DNA of 64,000 nucleotides. Origin: JAOPZW01 sp963806015 (lineage in GTDB: Bacteria > Actinomycetota > Thermoleophilia > Solirubrobacterales > Solirubrobacteraceae). Within the stretch, counting starts at the first letter, position 1. Each line of letters opens with the position of its first letter. Of this stretch, positions 7,798-16,980 are shown in pieces. The stretch lies in the NCBI GenBank assembly GCA_963806015.1, contig CAWDWM010000010.1, positions 434,001 through 498,000 on the forward strand, written 5' to 3'. A model generated the notes under the pieces. It was given only the letters and a program-made list of their open reading frames with translations. It searched no databases and was not told where the DNA came from. Made by a program: the position numbers and the translations under genes.

Positions 7798-9837
7798 CTA
7801 AACCGCAGCAGCGTCGAGCTCGAGGCACACGGCGAGGCAGGCGGCGACCACCGCGGGCGCGAACTGGGTGCCGGCGTTGGCGCGCAGCTCCGCCAGGGCG
7901 TCTGCCGGTGTCATCGCGGGCTTGTAGCAGCGCTCGGTCGTCATGGCCGCGTAGGCGTCGCAGACCAGGACGATCTGCGAGCCGAGCGGGATGTCATCGC
8001 CTGCGATGCCGTCGGGATAGCCGTTGCCGTCCCAGCGTTCGTGGCTGGAGCGGATCAGGCCCGAGACGCCGACGAGCGCCGGGGCGCTCTGGACGATGCG
8101 CTCGCCGATGACCGTGTGGCGGCGCATGTAGTCCCACTCGTCGTCATCGAGGGGGCCGGGCTTGTGCAGGATCGAGCGCGGGATGGCGATCTTGCCGATG
8201 TCGTGCAGATCGGCGGCGATCGCCACGCGCTCGACGTCGTCCTCGTCGAGGCCCAGGCGCCGCGCGACCTGCACGGCGAGCTCCGCCACGTCGTTGGTGT
8301 GGCCGGCCAGTTCCGCGTCCCACTCGCTCAGCGCGCTGCGCAGCACGCCCGCGCTCTGCAGCCGGGCCGACATGCGGCCGCTGTGCTTCTCGGCGTAGAG
8401 ACGACGATCGGCGACCCGCATCGCCCCGTCGGCGTCCGCGGCATCGCCGGGGAGCAGCGCGTAGCCGGCGGAGGCGCCGATGGCGAAGGCCTCGCCCTGC
8501 TCGCACAGTGCGGCGCGAGCGCGTTCGACCAGCGCGTGGGGCGCAAGGCCGGCGGGCCACGATGCGAGGACGCAGAACTCATCGCCGCCGACCCGGTACG
8601 CGGAGCCGTCGGAGGCCGTGGCGGCGGCCAGGGCGGTGCCGAGTCGCGTCAGCAGCGCGTCGCCCGCCGGGTGGCCGTAGGAGTCGTTGTAGTTCTTGAA
8701 GCCGTCGAGGTCGAAGAGCAGCAGCGCGTGGGGTGCCGCGTCGCTCAGCGCGTGGTCCAGTGCGCGCTGCAGGGCGAAGCGGTTGCCGAGCCCGGTGAGC
8801 GAGTCCGTGCGGGCCTGCACGCGCGTCGTGACCAGGTTGGAGCGGCTCTCGCGGTGCGTGAGCGACAGGCGGATCAGCACCGCGACCAGCGCGGCGGCCG
8901 ACAGGACGACGGCGAGCAGGTTGAGGGGGTGGAAGTGGTCGTAGACGAGCAGCGCGAGGCTGGCGAGGGCGAGCACGGTGGGCGCGATGATGTTGGGCAG
9001 CTCGTCGCCGGTGGAACGCCTGCGCACGGACGGCTGCCAGGCGGCGATGCCCACCATCAGCCCGGCCACGAGCCATCCGATGTCGAGCAGCGTGTCGCCG
9101 ACGTAGGTGTCCTTGGCGATCTGCAGCAGGTAGATGGAGTCGGAGACGGCGAACGCGGCGATCCCGGCGCCGAACCACAGCCAGCTGCGGTCCAGTCGGC
9201 TGCGCCCGGCGGCCATGGCGCCGATGACGCTGGCCAGCAGGATCATGTCGCCCAGCGGATAGGCCAGGTTCGTCGCCACGGCGGCGGGGTCGCCGCCGGT
9301 GGACACCTGCAGGGCGCCGAAGACGAGCGCGGCGCTGAACGCGCTGGTGGTGAGCGCGGCCACGATCCCGTCGAGCCACAGGCGCGAGTCCAGGTGCGGC
9401 ATCCGCTCGCGAACGAGCAGCACGACGCCGACGTAGAAGGCCGGGCAGACCCCGAGCCAGGAGGCATCGGCCAGCGACGGATATGGCGCCTCAGCGAGAT
9501 CCGCGAGGGCGAACTGCCAGTAGATGTTGCCGGCGGCGTAGAGCGTGAGGGCGATGCCGATCATCGCCCACGCCGCCCGCTCGCTGCGGCGCAGGGCGAC
9601 GCGCAGGAAGCACAGAGCCGCCGAGCCGACGAGCACGGCGTTGTAGAGCACCTCGAACGGCGTCGCCGGCAGGTTCACCCACGGCGTGCCGTCCTGGACG
9701 GTCAGCACCGCGGTGAGGGCGACCAGGATCCCGAGGAGCATGCGCGCGGCGATGGGCATCGCGTGCCACGACACGAGGCCGAGCACGGCCCGGCCGGCGC
9801 GCGCGAGTGATCCGACGAAGGTCATCACCCTGGTCAT
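7798..9837 (-). CDS. membrane diguanylate cyclase / HD-GYP phosphodiesterase fusion
   Basis: 679 aa from the ATG at 9837. The N-terminal ~330 residues form multiple membrane helices. A GGDEF domain follows (RTDSLTGLGNRFALQRAL, and the intact active-site motif GGDEF at 417-421), then an HD-GYP domain (HDIGKIAIP with HD at 545-546, HERWDGNGYPDG with GYP at 606-608). Both catalytic motifs are intact, so the protein may both make and break c-di-GMP. The stop lies 35 bp beyond the start of the chagasin-like gene. It is divergent from the HbpS-like gene. Confidence 0.93.
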   Translation of the reverse strand: MTRVMTFVGSLARAGRAVLGLVSWHAMPIAARMLLGILVALTAVLTVQDGTPWVNLPATPFEVLYNAVLVGSAALCFLRVALRRSERAAWAMIGIALTLYAAGNIYWQFALADLAEAPYPSLADASWLGVCPAFYVGVVLLVRERMPHLDSRLWLDGIVAALTTSAFSAALVFGALQVSTGGDPAAVATNLAYPLGDMILLASVIGAMAAGRSRLDRSWLWFGAGIAAFAVSDSIYLLQIAKDTYVGDTLLDIGWLVAGLMVGIAAWQPSVRRRSTGDELPNIIAPTVLALASLALLVYDHFHPLNLLAVVLSAAALVAVLIRLSLTHRESRSNLVTTRVQARTDSLTGLGNRFALQRALDHALSDAAPHALLLFDLDGFKNYNDSYGHPAGDALLTRLGTALAAATASDGSAYRVGGDEFCVLASWPAGLAPHALVERARAALCEQGEAFAIGASAGYALLPGDAADADGAMRVADRRLYAEKHSGRMSARLQSAGVLRSALSEWDAELAGHTNDVAELAVQVARRLGLDEDDVERVAIAADLHDIGKIAIPRSILHKPGPLDDDEWDYMRRHTVIGERIVQSAPALVGVSGLIRSSHERWDGNGYPDGIAGDDIPLGSQIVLVCDAYAAMTTERCYKPAMTPADALAELRANAGTQFAPAVVAACLAVCLELDAAAV

Positions 9838-9945
9838 CGACTGTCGGGTCAGTGGATTGAGCGCCCGCGCCGCCGCTGCGAGTCCGTCGACTGCCGCACG
9901 AGCGGCCAGGGTAGGAACGATCTGACCAAAGAGAGGACGAAATCG

Positions 9946-10368
9946 ATGCCAAGCACCAGCACTTCCCAGGAAACCGTGTCGCTCGAGGATGCACGCCGGG
10001 TGATGGCCGCGGGTGAGGACTGCGCGCGCGAGATGGGCCAGCCACAGAACATCGCCGTCGTCGACGCCGGCGGCAACCTCGTCTCGCACATTCGCATGGA
10101 TGGCGCGTGGATCGGCAGCGTGGACGTCGCGATCAACAAGGCGTTCACGGCGCGGGCCTTCGATCTGCCGACGGCCGAGCTCGCCGCCGATTCCCAGCCC
10201 GGAGGCCAGTTCTACGGCATCCAGGAGTCCAACAAGGGCCGCATCATGATCTTCGCCGGCGGCATCCCGCTCAAGCGCGACGGCGTGGTCGTCGGCGCGG
10301 TCGGTGTCAGCGGCGGCGACGGCGACCAGGACACGGCGGTCGCCGAGGCCGCGGCCGCGGCCTTCTGA
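9946..10368 (+). CDS. GlcG/HbpS family (heme-binding-like) protein
   Basis: 140 aa, whole-length match in character to the GlcG/HbpS family: VSLEDARRVMAAGEDCAREM, IAVVDAGGNLVSHIRMDGA, SVDVAINKAFTARAF and GGIPLKRDGVVVGAVGVSGG. Some members bind heme outside the cell (HbpS); many are linked to catabolic clusters with unknown role. No signal peptide is present. GAGAGGACG about 8 nt upstream serves the ATG at 9946. It is divergent from the GGDEF gene and convergent with the dehydratase gene. Confidence 0.85.
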   Translation: MPSTSTSQETVSLEDARRVMAAGEDCAREMGQPQNIAVVDAGGNLVSHIRMDGAWIGSVDVAINKAFTARAFDLPTAELAADSQPGGQFYGIQESNKGRIMIFAGGIPLKRDGVVVGAVGVSGGDGDQDTAVAEAAAAAF

Positions 10369-10390
10369 GCGCCTGGAGCCCCGTGATCGG

Positions 10391-12112
10391 CTAGAGATAC
10401 GTCACGGCGTCGCTGACCACCGGTGAGCGCCCGCGCAGGAAGTCGAGGTCGCAGCCTTCGTTGGCCTGCAGCACGTGGTCCTCGTACAGGCGGCGGTAGC
10501 CGCGCTCGTCCTTGCGCTGTGGGGGCGTCCATTCGGCGCGGCGGCGCCCGAGCTCGGCGTCGTCGACCAGCATCTCAAGCGAGCGCGACTCGACGTCGAG
10601 GCGGATCCGGTCCCCGGTGCGGATGAGCGCGAGCGGCCCGCCGACGGCCGACTCCGGCGCGACGTGCAGGACGACGGCGCCGTAGGAGGTTCCGCTCATG
10701 CGTGCGTCGGAGATGCGCAGGAGGTCGGCGACGCCCTGCTTGAGCAGCTTGGCCGGGATCGGCAGGTGGCCCCACTCCGGCATCCCCGGCGCGCCCACCG
10801 GGCCCGCGTTGCGCAGCACCATCACCGAGTCCGCGTCGATGTCGAGATCGGGGTCGTCGACGCGCGCCGCGAGGTCGTGGATGTCCTCGAACACGATCGC
10901 GCGACCCTCGTGCGCCAGCAGGCGGGGGTCGGCCGCCGAGATCTTCATCACCGCGCCGTCCGGGCACAGGTTGCCCCGCAGCACGACGAGCGAGCCGCCC
11001 GCGTCGAGCGGGTTGGAGCGGGGCCGGATCACGCCTTCGCCGATGATCTCGGTCGCCACGGCGTCGAGGTTCTCGCCCATCGTCCGTCCGGTGACGGTCG
11101 GCACGTCGAGGTCCAGCAGGTCGCGGATCTGCTCGAGCACCGCCGGCAGCCCCCCGGCGTAATAGAAGTCCTCCATCAGGTGGGCGCCGGAGGGCTTGAG
11201 GTTGACCAGCCAGGGCGTGCTCGCGCACAGCTCGTCGAAGCGCGCGAGCGGCAGGTCGATGCCGAGCCGCCCCGCGTACGCGATGAGGTGGATGATCGCG
11301 TTGGTCGAGCCGGAGATCGCGTGCAGGGCGCGGATCGCGTTCTCGAACGCCCCGGGCGTGAGGATGTCCGCGGGACGGATGTCGCGCTCGACGAGCTCGA
11401 CGATCTGGCGCCCGGCCGTCTCGGCCAGGTGCGCGCGGCGCGAGTCGACCGCCGGGATCGCCGCGCCGCCCGGCGGCGTCAGCCCCAGCGCCTCGGTCAC
11501 GCAGGCCATCGTCGACGCGGTCCCCATCGTCATGCAATGGCCGTTCGAGCGCGACATCGAGTCCTCGATCTCGCTGAAGTCCTGCTCGCTGATCCGGCCC
11601 GCGCGCAGCTCCTCGTGGTAGTGCCAGCAGTCCGAGCACGAGCCGAGCTCCTGCCCGCGCCAGCGGCCGTTGAGCATCGGCCCGCCGGTGACGACGATCG
11701 CCGGGATGTTGGCCGAGCACGCGCCCAGGATCGAGGCCGGGTTCGTCTTGTCGCAGCCGGTGAGCAGGACGACGCCGTCGAGGGGGTAGGAGCGAATCGA
11801 CTCCTCGACGTCCATCGCCATCAGGTTGCGATAGAGCATCGTCGTCGGCTTCATGAGCGACTCGCCGAGCGACATGACAGGGAACTCGCGCGGGAAGCCA
11901 CCGGCCTGCAGGACGCCGCGCTTGACTGCCTCGGCGAGGCCGCGCAGGTGCACGTTGCAGTTGACGAGCTCCGACCACGAGTTGCAGATGCCGATCACGG
12001 GCCGCCCGCGGAACGTGTCCTCGCCGACGCCGCTGGACTTCAGCCAGGAGCGGTGCAGGAACCCGTCGAGGTCCCGGCGGTCCAGCCACTGCGAGCTGCG
12101 CCGTCCAGACAC
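10391..12112 (-). CDS. IlvD/Edd family dehydratase, probably sugar-acid type
   Basis: 573 aa from the GTG at 12112, which has GGAG about 11 nt upstream and starts just past the stop of the alcohol dehydrogenase gene. The Fe-S ligand cysteines are GICNSW (Cys43), TGCDKTNPAS (Cys120) and GHCMTMGTAS (Cys193), with a Lys next to the second as in L-arabinonate/D-xylonate dehydratases. CSDCWHYHEELRAG also favours the pentonate/hexonate dehydratase branch over IlvD. It likely converts an aldonic acid to a 2-keto-3-deoxy acid; the substrate is not determined. Confidence 0.88.
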   Translation of the reverse strand: MSGRRSSQWLDRRDLDGFLHRSWLKSSGVGEDTFRGRPVIGICNSWSELVNCNVHLRGLAEAVKRGVLQAGGFPREFPVMSLGESLMKPTTMLYRNLMAMDVEESIRSYPLDGVVLLTGCDKTNPASILGACSANIPAIVVTGGPMLNGRWRGQELGSCSDCWHYHEELRAGRISEQDFSEIEDSMSRSNGHCMTMGTASTMACVTEALGLTPPGGAAIPAVDSRRAHLAETAGRQIVELVERDIRPADILTPGAFENAIRALHAISGSTNAIIHLIAYAGRLGIDLPLARFDELCASTPWLVNLKPSGAHLMEDFYYAGGLPAVLEQIRDLLDLDVPTVTGRTMGENLDAVATEIIGEGVIRPRSNPLDAGGSLVVLRGNLCPDGAVMKISAADPRLLAHEGRAIVFEDIHDLAARVDDPDLDIDADSVMVLRNAGPVGAPGMPEWGHLPIPAKLLKQGVADLLRISDARMSGTSYGAVVLHVAPESAVGGPLALIRTGDRIRLDVESRSLEMLVDDAELGRRRAEWTPPQRKDERGYRRLYEDHVLQANEGCDLDFLRGRSPVVSDAVTYL

Positions 12113-12114
12113 GG

Positions 12115-13125
12115 CTAGTGCTCCAGCACGATCTTCGCCACGATCCCGCGCCGGTCGTCCATCAGCGCCACCGCCTCCTCGTAGTCGCCCATCGGGAAGC
12201 GGTGCGTCACGATCGGGTCGAGGTCGAGCACGCGGTCGCAGACCAGCCCGACGACGCGCGACCAGGTCGACGCGGGGTAGGCGATGCTGCCGATCAGGGT
12301 CAGGTCCTCGCTCACCAGCAGGTCGGAGGGGAGGGTCAGCGTCCGTCCCTCGCCGGCGATCCCGAGCAGCACGGCCCGGCCGCCGGGCCGGCAGAGCTGG
12401 GTGGCCAGCGTGACGGCGACGGGCGCGCCCGCGGTCTCCACGACGAGGTCGAGCTCGGCCGCGGCCGCCGTCCCGTCGCCCGCGAGGACGACCTCGGTGG
12501 CGCCGAGCTGCTGCGCGAGCTCGAGCTCCTCCTCGCGCACGCCGTAGGCGACGATCCGCGACGGCGAGTGCAGTCGTAGGAGCGCGATGGCGAGGGCGCC
12601 GAGCGTCCCCACGCCGATCACGCCGAACGCCTCGCCCGTCTGCGGCCGCGCCTTCTCGAGGCCGCGCAGGACGACCGAGGCAGGCTCGACGAGGACGCCG
12701 GCGTCGAAGGAGACGTGCTCGGGCAGGCGGTGCACCGCCTGCTCGGGGACCGCGACGAGCTCGGCGTAACCGCCCGGTCGCGTGAACCCGAGGGCCTCGA
12801 TGCGCTCGCACCACTGCGTCTCGCCCCTCCGGCACGCCGGGCAGCGATGGCAGACGATCATGCCCTCGCACACCACGCGGTCGCCGACGCCGACGGATGC
12901 CACGTCCGCCCCGACCTCGACGACGGTGCCCGCCCATTCATGGCCGGGGATGACCGGGAAGCGCACCCACCGCGGATCGGTGAAGACGCCGGTCATCATC
13001 TCGATGTCGGTCCGGCACAGGCCCGCGGCGCGGCTCTGGACGAGGACGTCGCCAACCCCCACGACGGGCTCCTGCACCTCTCGATAGGAGACCGCGTTGG
13101 GTCCCTCGACGACGACCGCCCGCAT
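12115..13125 (-). CDS. zinc-dependent alcohol dehydrogenase (MDR family)
   Basis: 336 aa, normal for the family. Catalytic zinc ligands: AGLCRTD (Cys37) and PGHEWAG. The structural-zinc lobe CHRCPACRRGETQWC has four Cys. The Rossmann region has GVIGVGTLGALAI. Together with the dehydratase downstream (2-bp gap) it forms a two-gene unit, likely oxidising a polyol or sugar to feed the dehydratase. The start lies 9 bp from a TAGAAT hexamer, so the transcript may be leaderless. Confidence 0.9.
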   Translation of the reverse strand: MRAVVVEGPNAVSYREVQEPVVGVGDVLVQSRAAGLCRTDIEMMTGVFTDPRWVRFPVIPGHEWAGTVVEVGADVASVGVGDRVVCEGMIVCHRCPACRRGETQWCERIEALGFTRPGGYAELVAVPEQAVHRLPEHVSFDAGVLVEPASVVLRGLEKARPQTGEAFGVIGVGTLGALAIALLRLHSPSRIVAYGVREEELELAQQLGATEVVLAGDGTAAAAELDLVVETAGAPVAVTLATQLCRPGGRAVLLGIAGEGRTLTLPSDLLVSEDLTLIGSIAYPASTWSRVVGLVCDRVLDLDPIVTHRFPMGDYEEAVALMDDRRGIVAKIVLEH

Positions 13126-13146
13126 GCCGAAACTATTCTACGAGCG
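13126..13146. promoter_or_regulatory. compact divergent promoter, probably leaderless on both sides
   Basis: Only 21 bp separate the divergent ATG (13125) and GTG (13147). TATTCT at 13134-13139 sits 7 nt before the GTG on the plus strand, and TAGAAT at 13140-13135 sits 9 nt before the ATG on the minus strand, so the two -10-like hexamers overlap. Neither gene has room for a ribosome-binding site. Confidence 0.5.
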
Positions 13147-13806
13147 GTGACCGCCGGCGCAGATCTCGCGGGGCGCTTCTCGTCGCTCTACACGGGCGCC
13201 CTCACCGACGTGCTCGACCGCCACGGCCTGCTTCAGCAGACCCTGCCGCACGAGCTCGCCCCGCTGCGCGAGGGCATGCGGCTCGCCGGGCCGGTCTATC
13301 CGATCCTCGGCCGCCCGCACCCCAGCCACGACTACGACACCTCTATCCGGCTGGTGCTGGAGATGCTCGGCTCGGTGCCGGCCGGACACGTCGCGGTCTA
13401 CCAGACCAATGACGCCACCTCGGCGCACCTCGGCGAGCTCTCGGTCACGTCGCTCGCGTCGCGCGGCTGCGCGGGCGCCGTGATCGACGGCGGCGCGCGC
13501 GATGTGGACTACATCCTGCGCGAGGACTTCCCGGTCTTCGCTCGCTACGTGACCCCGCAGGACTGCGTCCCGCGCTGGGAGCTGCTCGAGCACGGGGAGG
13601 TCACGATCGTCGTGGGCGGCGTCCGCGTCGCGCCGGGCGACTGGATCGTGGGGGACCGCGACGGGCTCGTGGTCGTGCCGGGCGGCCGGCTCGAGGAGAT
13701 CCTCGGCGAGGCCGAGGCGAAGGTCGCCACCGAGAGCGAGATCCGCGAGTCGGTGCGCGGCGGCACGCTGCCGCTCGAGGCCTACGAGCGCTACGGGACG
13801 TTCTGA
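13147..13806 (+). CDS. RraA family protein (HMG/CHA aldolase-like)
   Basis: 219 aa from the GTG at 13147. The RraA-like fold is shown by LTDVLDRHGL at the start, GHVAVYQTND, GCAGAVIDGGARDVDYI and VAPGDWIVGDRDGLVVVP. GGARD and GDRDG match the metal and substrate site of 4-hydroxy-4-methyl-2-oxoglutarate / 4-carboxy-4-hydroxy-2-oxoadipate aldolases; other members are regulators of RNase E or dehydratase-like. Its divergent pairing with the dehydrogenase/dehydratase unit suggests aldol cleavage or decarboxylation of a keto acid (inference). The last 16 bp overlap the convergent acyl-CoA synthetase gene. Confidence 0.82.
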   Translation: MTAGADLAGRFSSLYTGALTDVLDRHGLLQQTLPHELAPLREGMRLAGPVYPILGRPHPSHDYDTSIRLVLEMLGSVPAGHVAVYQTNDATSAHLGELSVTSLASRGCAGAVIDGGARDVDYILREDFPVFARYVTPQDCVPRWELLEHGEVTIVVGGVRVAPGDWIVGDRDGLVVVPGGRLEEILGEAEAKVATESEIRESVRGGTLPLEAYERYGTF

Positions 13807-15783
13807 CCGCTGCCGGCCTCGCGCCCGCGTGACCCACGCTCCCCGGCCAGCGCCACGAAGGCGTCCAGCGCGACGGGGTCGGACACCGAGCCGCGGTTGA
13901 GCGTGCTGTCAGGGTCGGCGCCCATGAAGATCCGCTTGATCGGGATCTCGAGCTTCTTGCCGGTGTGGGTCCGGGGGATGGCGGGGACCTGCACCACCTC
14001 GTCGGGCACGTGGCGCGGGGAGGCGGCGGTGCGGATCGCGCCGAGGATCCTGGCCCGCAGCTCCTGGTCGAGATCGGCCGCGGGCTCCAGGGCGACGAAG
14101 AGCGGCATCCAGTAGCCGCCGTCGGGCTCCTCGACGCCGATGATCAGGCTGTCGGCGATCTCGGGCAGCCCGTCGACCGCCGCGTAGATCTCGGCCGTGC
14201 CGATGCGCACGCCCTGGCGGTTGAGCGTCGAGTCCGAGCGGCCGAGGATGACGAGCGACCCGTCGTCGGTGAGCGTGGCCCAGTCGCCGTGGCGCCAGAG
14301 GCCGGGGTAGTGGTCGAAGTAGCTCGCGCGATAGCGCTCGCCGTCGGGGTCGTTCCAGAAGCGCACGGGCATCGAGGGCAGGGGCGCGGTGAGCACCAGC
14401 TCGCCCACCGCGTCGCGCAGCGCCCGCCCGTCTTCGTCGAGGACGTCGATCGCGGCACCCAGGCACCGGCACTGGATCTCCCCGGCGCGGACGGGCAGCA
14501 GCGGGTTGCCGCTCACGAACGCCGAGCAGATGTCCGTCCCGCCGCTCGTGGAGATCGGCCACACGCGCTCGCCGACCGCCGCGTGGATCCATTCGAACGT
14601 CGCGGGCGGCAGCGGCGACCCCGTCGAGGCGATCGCGCGCAGGGCCGCGAGGTCGTGGCGGTGGCCGGGGGAGAGCCCGGCCTTGGCGCACGCGGTCAGG
14701 TAGCCCGCGCTCGTGCCGTGCAGCGTCACGCCGGTCTGCGCCGCGACGTCGAACTGCGCGTCGAGCTCCGGGTAGCGCGGGCTGCCGTCGTAGAGCACGA
14801 TCGTCGACCCGGCGAGCAGGCCGGCCACGAGCCAGTTCCAGATCATCCAGTTCGTCGTGGTGTAGAAGAAGAAGCGGTCGGCCCGGCTGAGGTCGAAGTG
14901 CAGCGCGTGGTGGCGGACGTGGTCGAGCAGCTGGCCGCCGTGGCCGTGGACGATCCCCTTGGGGGGACCGGTGGTCCCCGACGAGAAGAGCACGTAGAGC
15001 GGGTGATCGAAGGGGAGGGGCTCGAACTCGGGAGGCGCCGGCGCCGCGGCCAGGTCCTCCCAGGCCAGCGCGCCGGCCGGTCCCTCGGCGCCCAGCCGCT
15101 GCACCATGACCACCGGAATACGCAGGCTCTCGAGCGCGCCCGCGATCTCGGCGACGGCGGCGCGCCGGTCGTGCGGGCCGCCCTCCGTAGCGATAGCCGT
15201 CGCACGCGATCAGGGCCGCGGGACGCAGCTGGGCGAAGCGATCGAGCACGCCCGCGGGCGCGAGGTCCGGCGCGCACGACGACCAGATCGCCCCCACGGT
15301 GGCGCACGCCAGATAGGCGATCACCGCCTCGCTGCAGTTGGGCAGGTAGCCGGCCACCACGTCGCCCGGGCCGATGCCGCGCTCGCGCAGGGCGCGCGCG
15401 ACGCCGCCCACGGCGACGCGCAGCTCGTCCCAGCGCAGCTCATGGCGCTCGCCCGTCTCGTCGATCTCGATCACCGCCGTGGCGCTCGGCTCGCCCGCGC
15501 GCAACGCGTGCTCGGCGTAGTTGAGCCGCGCGCCCTCGAACCAGCGCGCCCCGGGCATCGCGCGGTCGGCCAGCACCGCGTCATAGGGGGTGGCGCGGAT
15601 GTCGAAGTAGCGCCAGACGGACGCCCAGAAGCCCTCGAGGTCCTCCGCCGACCACGCCCACAGCTCCGCGTAGGAGGCGAAGTCGCGCCCGGTGTCCTCG
15701 GCCAGCCAGCGCATGTAGCGCGCGAGGCGCGACCGCGTCGCGGCCGCCTCGCCCGGCGTCCAGACGACCGGGCCGCGGCTCAT
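13791..15783 (-). pseudogene. acetoacetyl-CoA synthetase, interrupted by a +1 frameshift
   Basis: The start ATG (15783) overlaps the stop of the MetE-like gene (ATGA). The first ~200 residues (WAWSAEDLEGFWASVWRYF, WFEGARLNYAEHAL, ALIACDGYRYGG) and the remaining ~440 (VLFSSGTTGPPKGIVHGHGG, GGTDICSAFV, RTHTGKKLEIPIKRI) are in different frames. Removing one base from the GGG at 15175-15177 restores a continuous 663-aa protein, the normal size for this family. It activates acetoacetate to acetoacetyl-CoA with ATP. The break is either a sequencing error in a short homopolymer or a recent mutation; codon bias is intact on both sides. Confidence 0.85.
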
Positions 15784-16886
15784 CGCTCGCCGGTGAGCTC
15801 GCCCCGCACGATCGCCGCGCCCGCGGCGAGCGAGTGGAGCTTCGCGCGCGCGACGGTGCGCGGCAGCTGCTTCATGCCGCAATCGGTGGTGAGCGTCACG
15901 CGCTCGGCGTCGAGGACCGCCAGCACCGCGCGGATGCGCTCGGCGACCTGGTCGGGTTGCTCGACCTCGAGGTTGCGCACGTCGATGACGCCGGCGTGCA
16001 CGCGCTTGTCGGCCGGCAGGCCGGCGAGTACGCCGACGTCGGCCATGTCGCGGCAGGCGAAGTCCAGGACGAAGGCGTCGACGTCGACGTCGAAGTAGCG
16101 CGGCAGGACGTTGGCGTAGCCGCCGCGGGTGAGCCCCTCGGCGCGCGAGCCCCAGGCGTTGCCCAGGCAGAAGTGCCAGCAGCGCTCGACGCCGTCGACG
16201 CCCGAGAACAGGCGGTCGACCGTCGACGTGACCCACTCGAAGTCGCGATCGGCGCCCGTCACGTTGGGCACCCATGCGCCCAGGTCCTCGAGCTGGATGT
16301 GCCGGCAGCCCGCCGCCACGAGGTCTTCGATCTCGGCGCGGAAGACCCTCGCGAGCGCGGCCGACAGGTCGAAGCGGTTCTTGACCGGGCCGCTCTCGAA
16401 GTGCGCCATGGTCGACAGCTGCAGGGGCCCGGCGCCGACGCACGCCTTGATGGGCCGGGCCGCGACGGCGGAGGCGATGGCGTAGAGCTCGGCCAGCCGG
16501 ACCGGGCCGCGCTCGATCGGGCCGCGGACCGCGACGCCGCCGGACTCGTCGAGCGTGAAGGCGTCCTTGCCCTCGGTGCGCGAGCGGGCGGGGTGCTCGA
16601 GCTTCTCGTGCCCGAAGCCGCCGATGCGCTCGAACCAGTACCAGAAGAACGCGCCGATCCCCATCGCGTAGTCGTCGAACCACATCTGCCCGTCGGTGCA
16701 GACGTCGAGACCGGCGTCCTGCTGCTCGCCGACGACCGTCCGCACGGCGTCGCGGAAGGCCTCCTCGTGGTGCAGCGACTTGAACGCCTCGCGGACGTCG
16801 CGACCGTCGAGCTGATCGGTGAACCAGGCGGGCCGCGGGTACGCGCCGACCATCGTGGTCGGTAGGAGCGGCAGGACGTCGTTCAT
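15780..16886 (-). CDS. MetE-like (cobalamin-independent methionine synthase C-terminal type) methyltransferase, paralogue 1
   Basis: 368 aa from the ATG at 16886; a GTG at 16901 would overlap the TTGACA of the divergent promoter. It is the short form with only the C-terminal barrel of MetE. Zinc-site motifs are CWHFCLGN (HxC) and TTDCGMKQLP (Cys); the position of the zinc-ligand Glu appears to be Asp (FVLDFACRD). The family includes methyl transfer to homocysteine and thiol transfer to epoxides (epoxyalkane:CoM transferase). Cotranscribed with the acetoacetyl-CoA synthetase and divergent from an ABC importer. Confidence 0.8.
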   Translation of the reverse strand: MNDVLPLLPTTMVGAYPRPAWFTDQLDGRDVREAFKSLHHEEAFRDAVRTVVGEQQDAGLDVCTDGQMWFDDYAMGIGAFFWYWFERIGGFGHEKLEHPARSRTEGKDAFTLDESGGVAVRGPIERGPVRLAELYAIASAVAARPIKACVGAGPLQLSTMAHFESGPVKNRFDLSAALARVFRAEIEDLVAAGCRHIQLEDLGAWVPNVTGADRDFEWVTSTVDRLFSGVDGVERCWHFCLGNAWGSRAEGLTRGGYANVLPRYFDVDVDAFVLDFACRDMADVGVLAGLPADKRVHAGVIDVRNLEVEQPDQVAERIRAVLAVLDAERVTLTTDCGMKQLPRTVARAKLHSLAAGAAIVRGELTGER

Positions 16887-16894
16887 CAGGCTGC

Positions 16895-16924
16895 TTGACA
16901 CCTTTCTAAAGAATGTGCAAATTA
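16895..16924 (+). promoter_or_regulatory. promoter with AATgTGCAaATT operator, before the Liv-type importer
   Basis: TTGACA (16895-16900), a 17-bp spacer, then CAAATT (16918-16923) in the -10 place. The near-palindrome AATGTGCAAATT (16912-16923, centre TGCA) covers the -10. The same arrangement occurs at 29749-29779 (+) and 28024-27994 (-). The start of the divergent MetE-like gene is 8 bp away, so one bound regulator could control both. Confidence 0.65.
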
Positions 16925-16980
16925 CACCTCAGCCAAGGACGGGCGGCGCCGGGGTCCATTCTGGAGAGGAGAGAGGTGCA

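Noticed and set aside
7771..9810. 679-codon open frame on the plus strand opposite the GGDEF/HD-GYP gene
   Set aside because: Low-complexity Arg/Ala/Gly composition, no domain, exactly antisense to a gene with intact catalytic motifs; a G+C-driven shadow.
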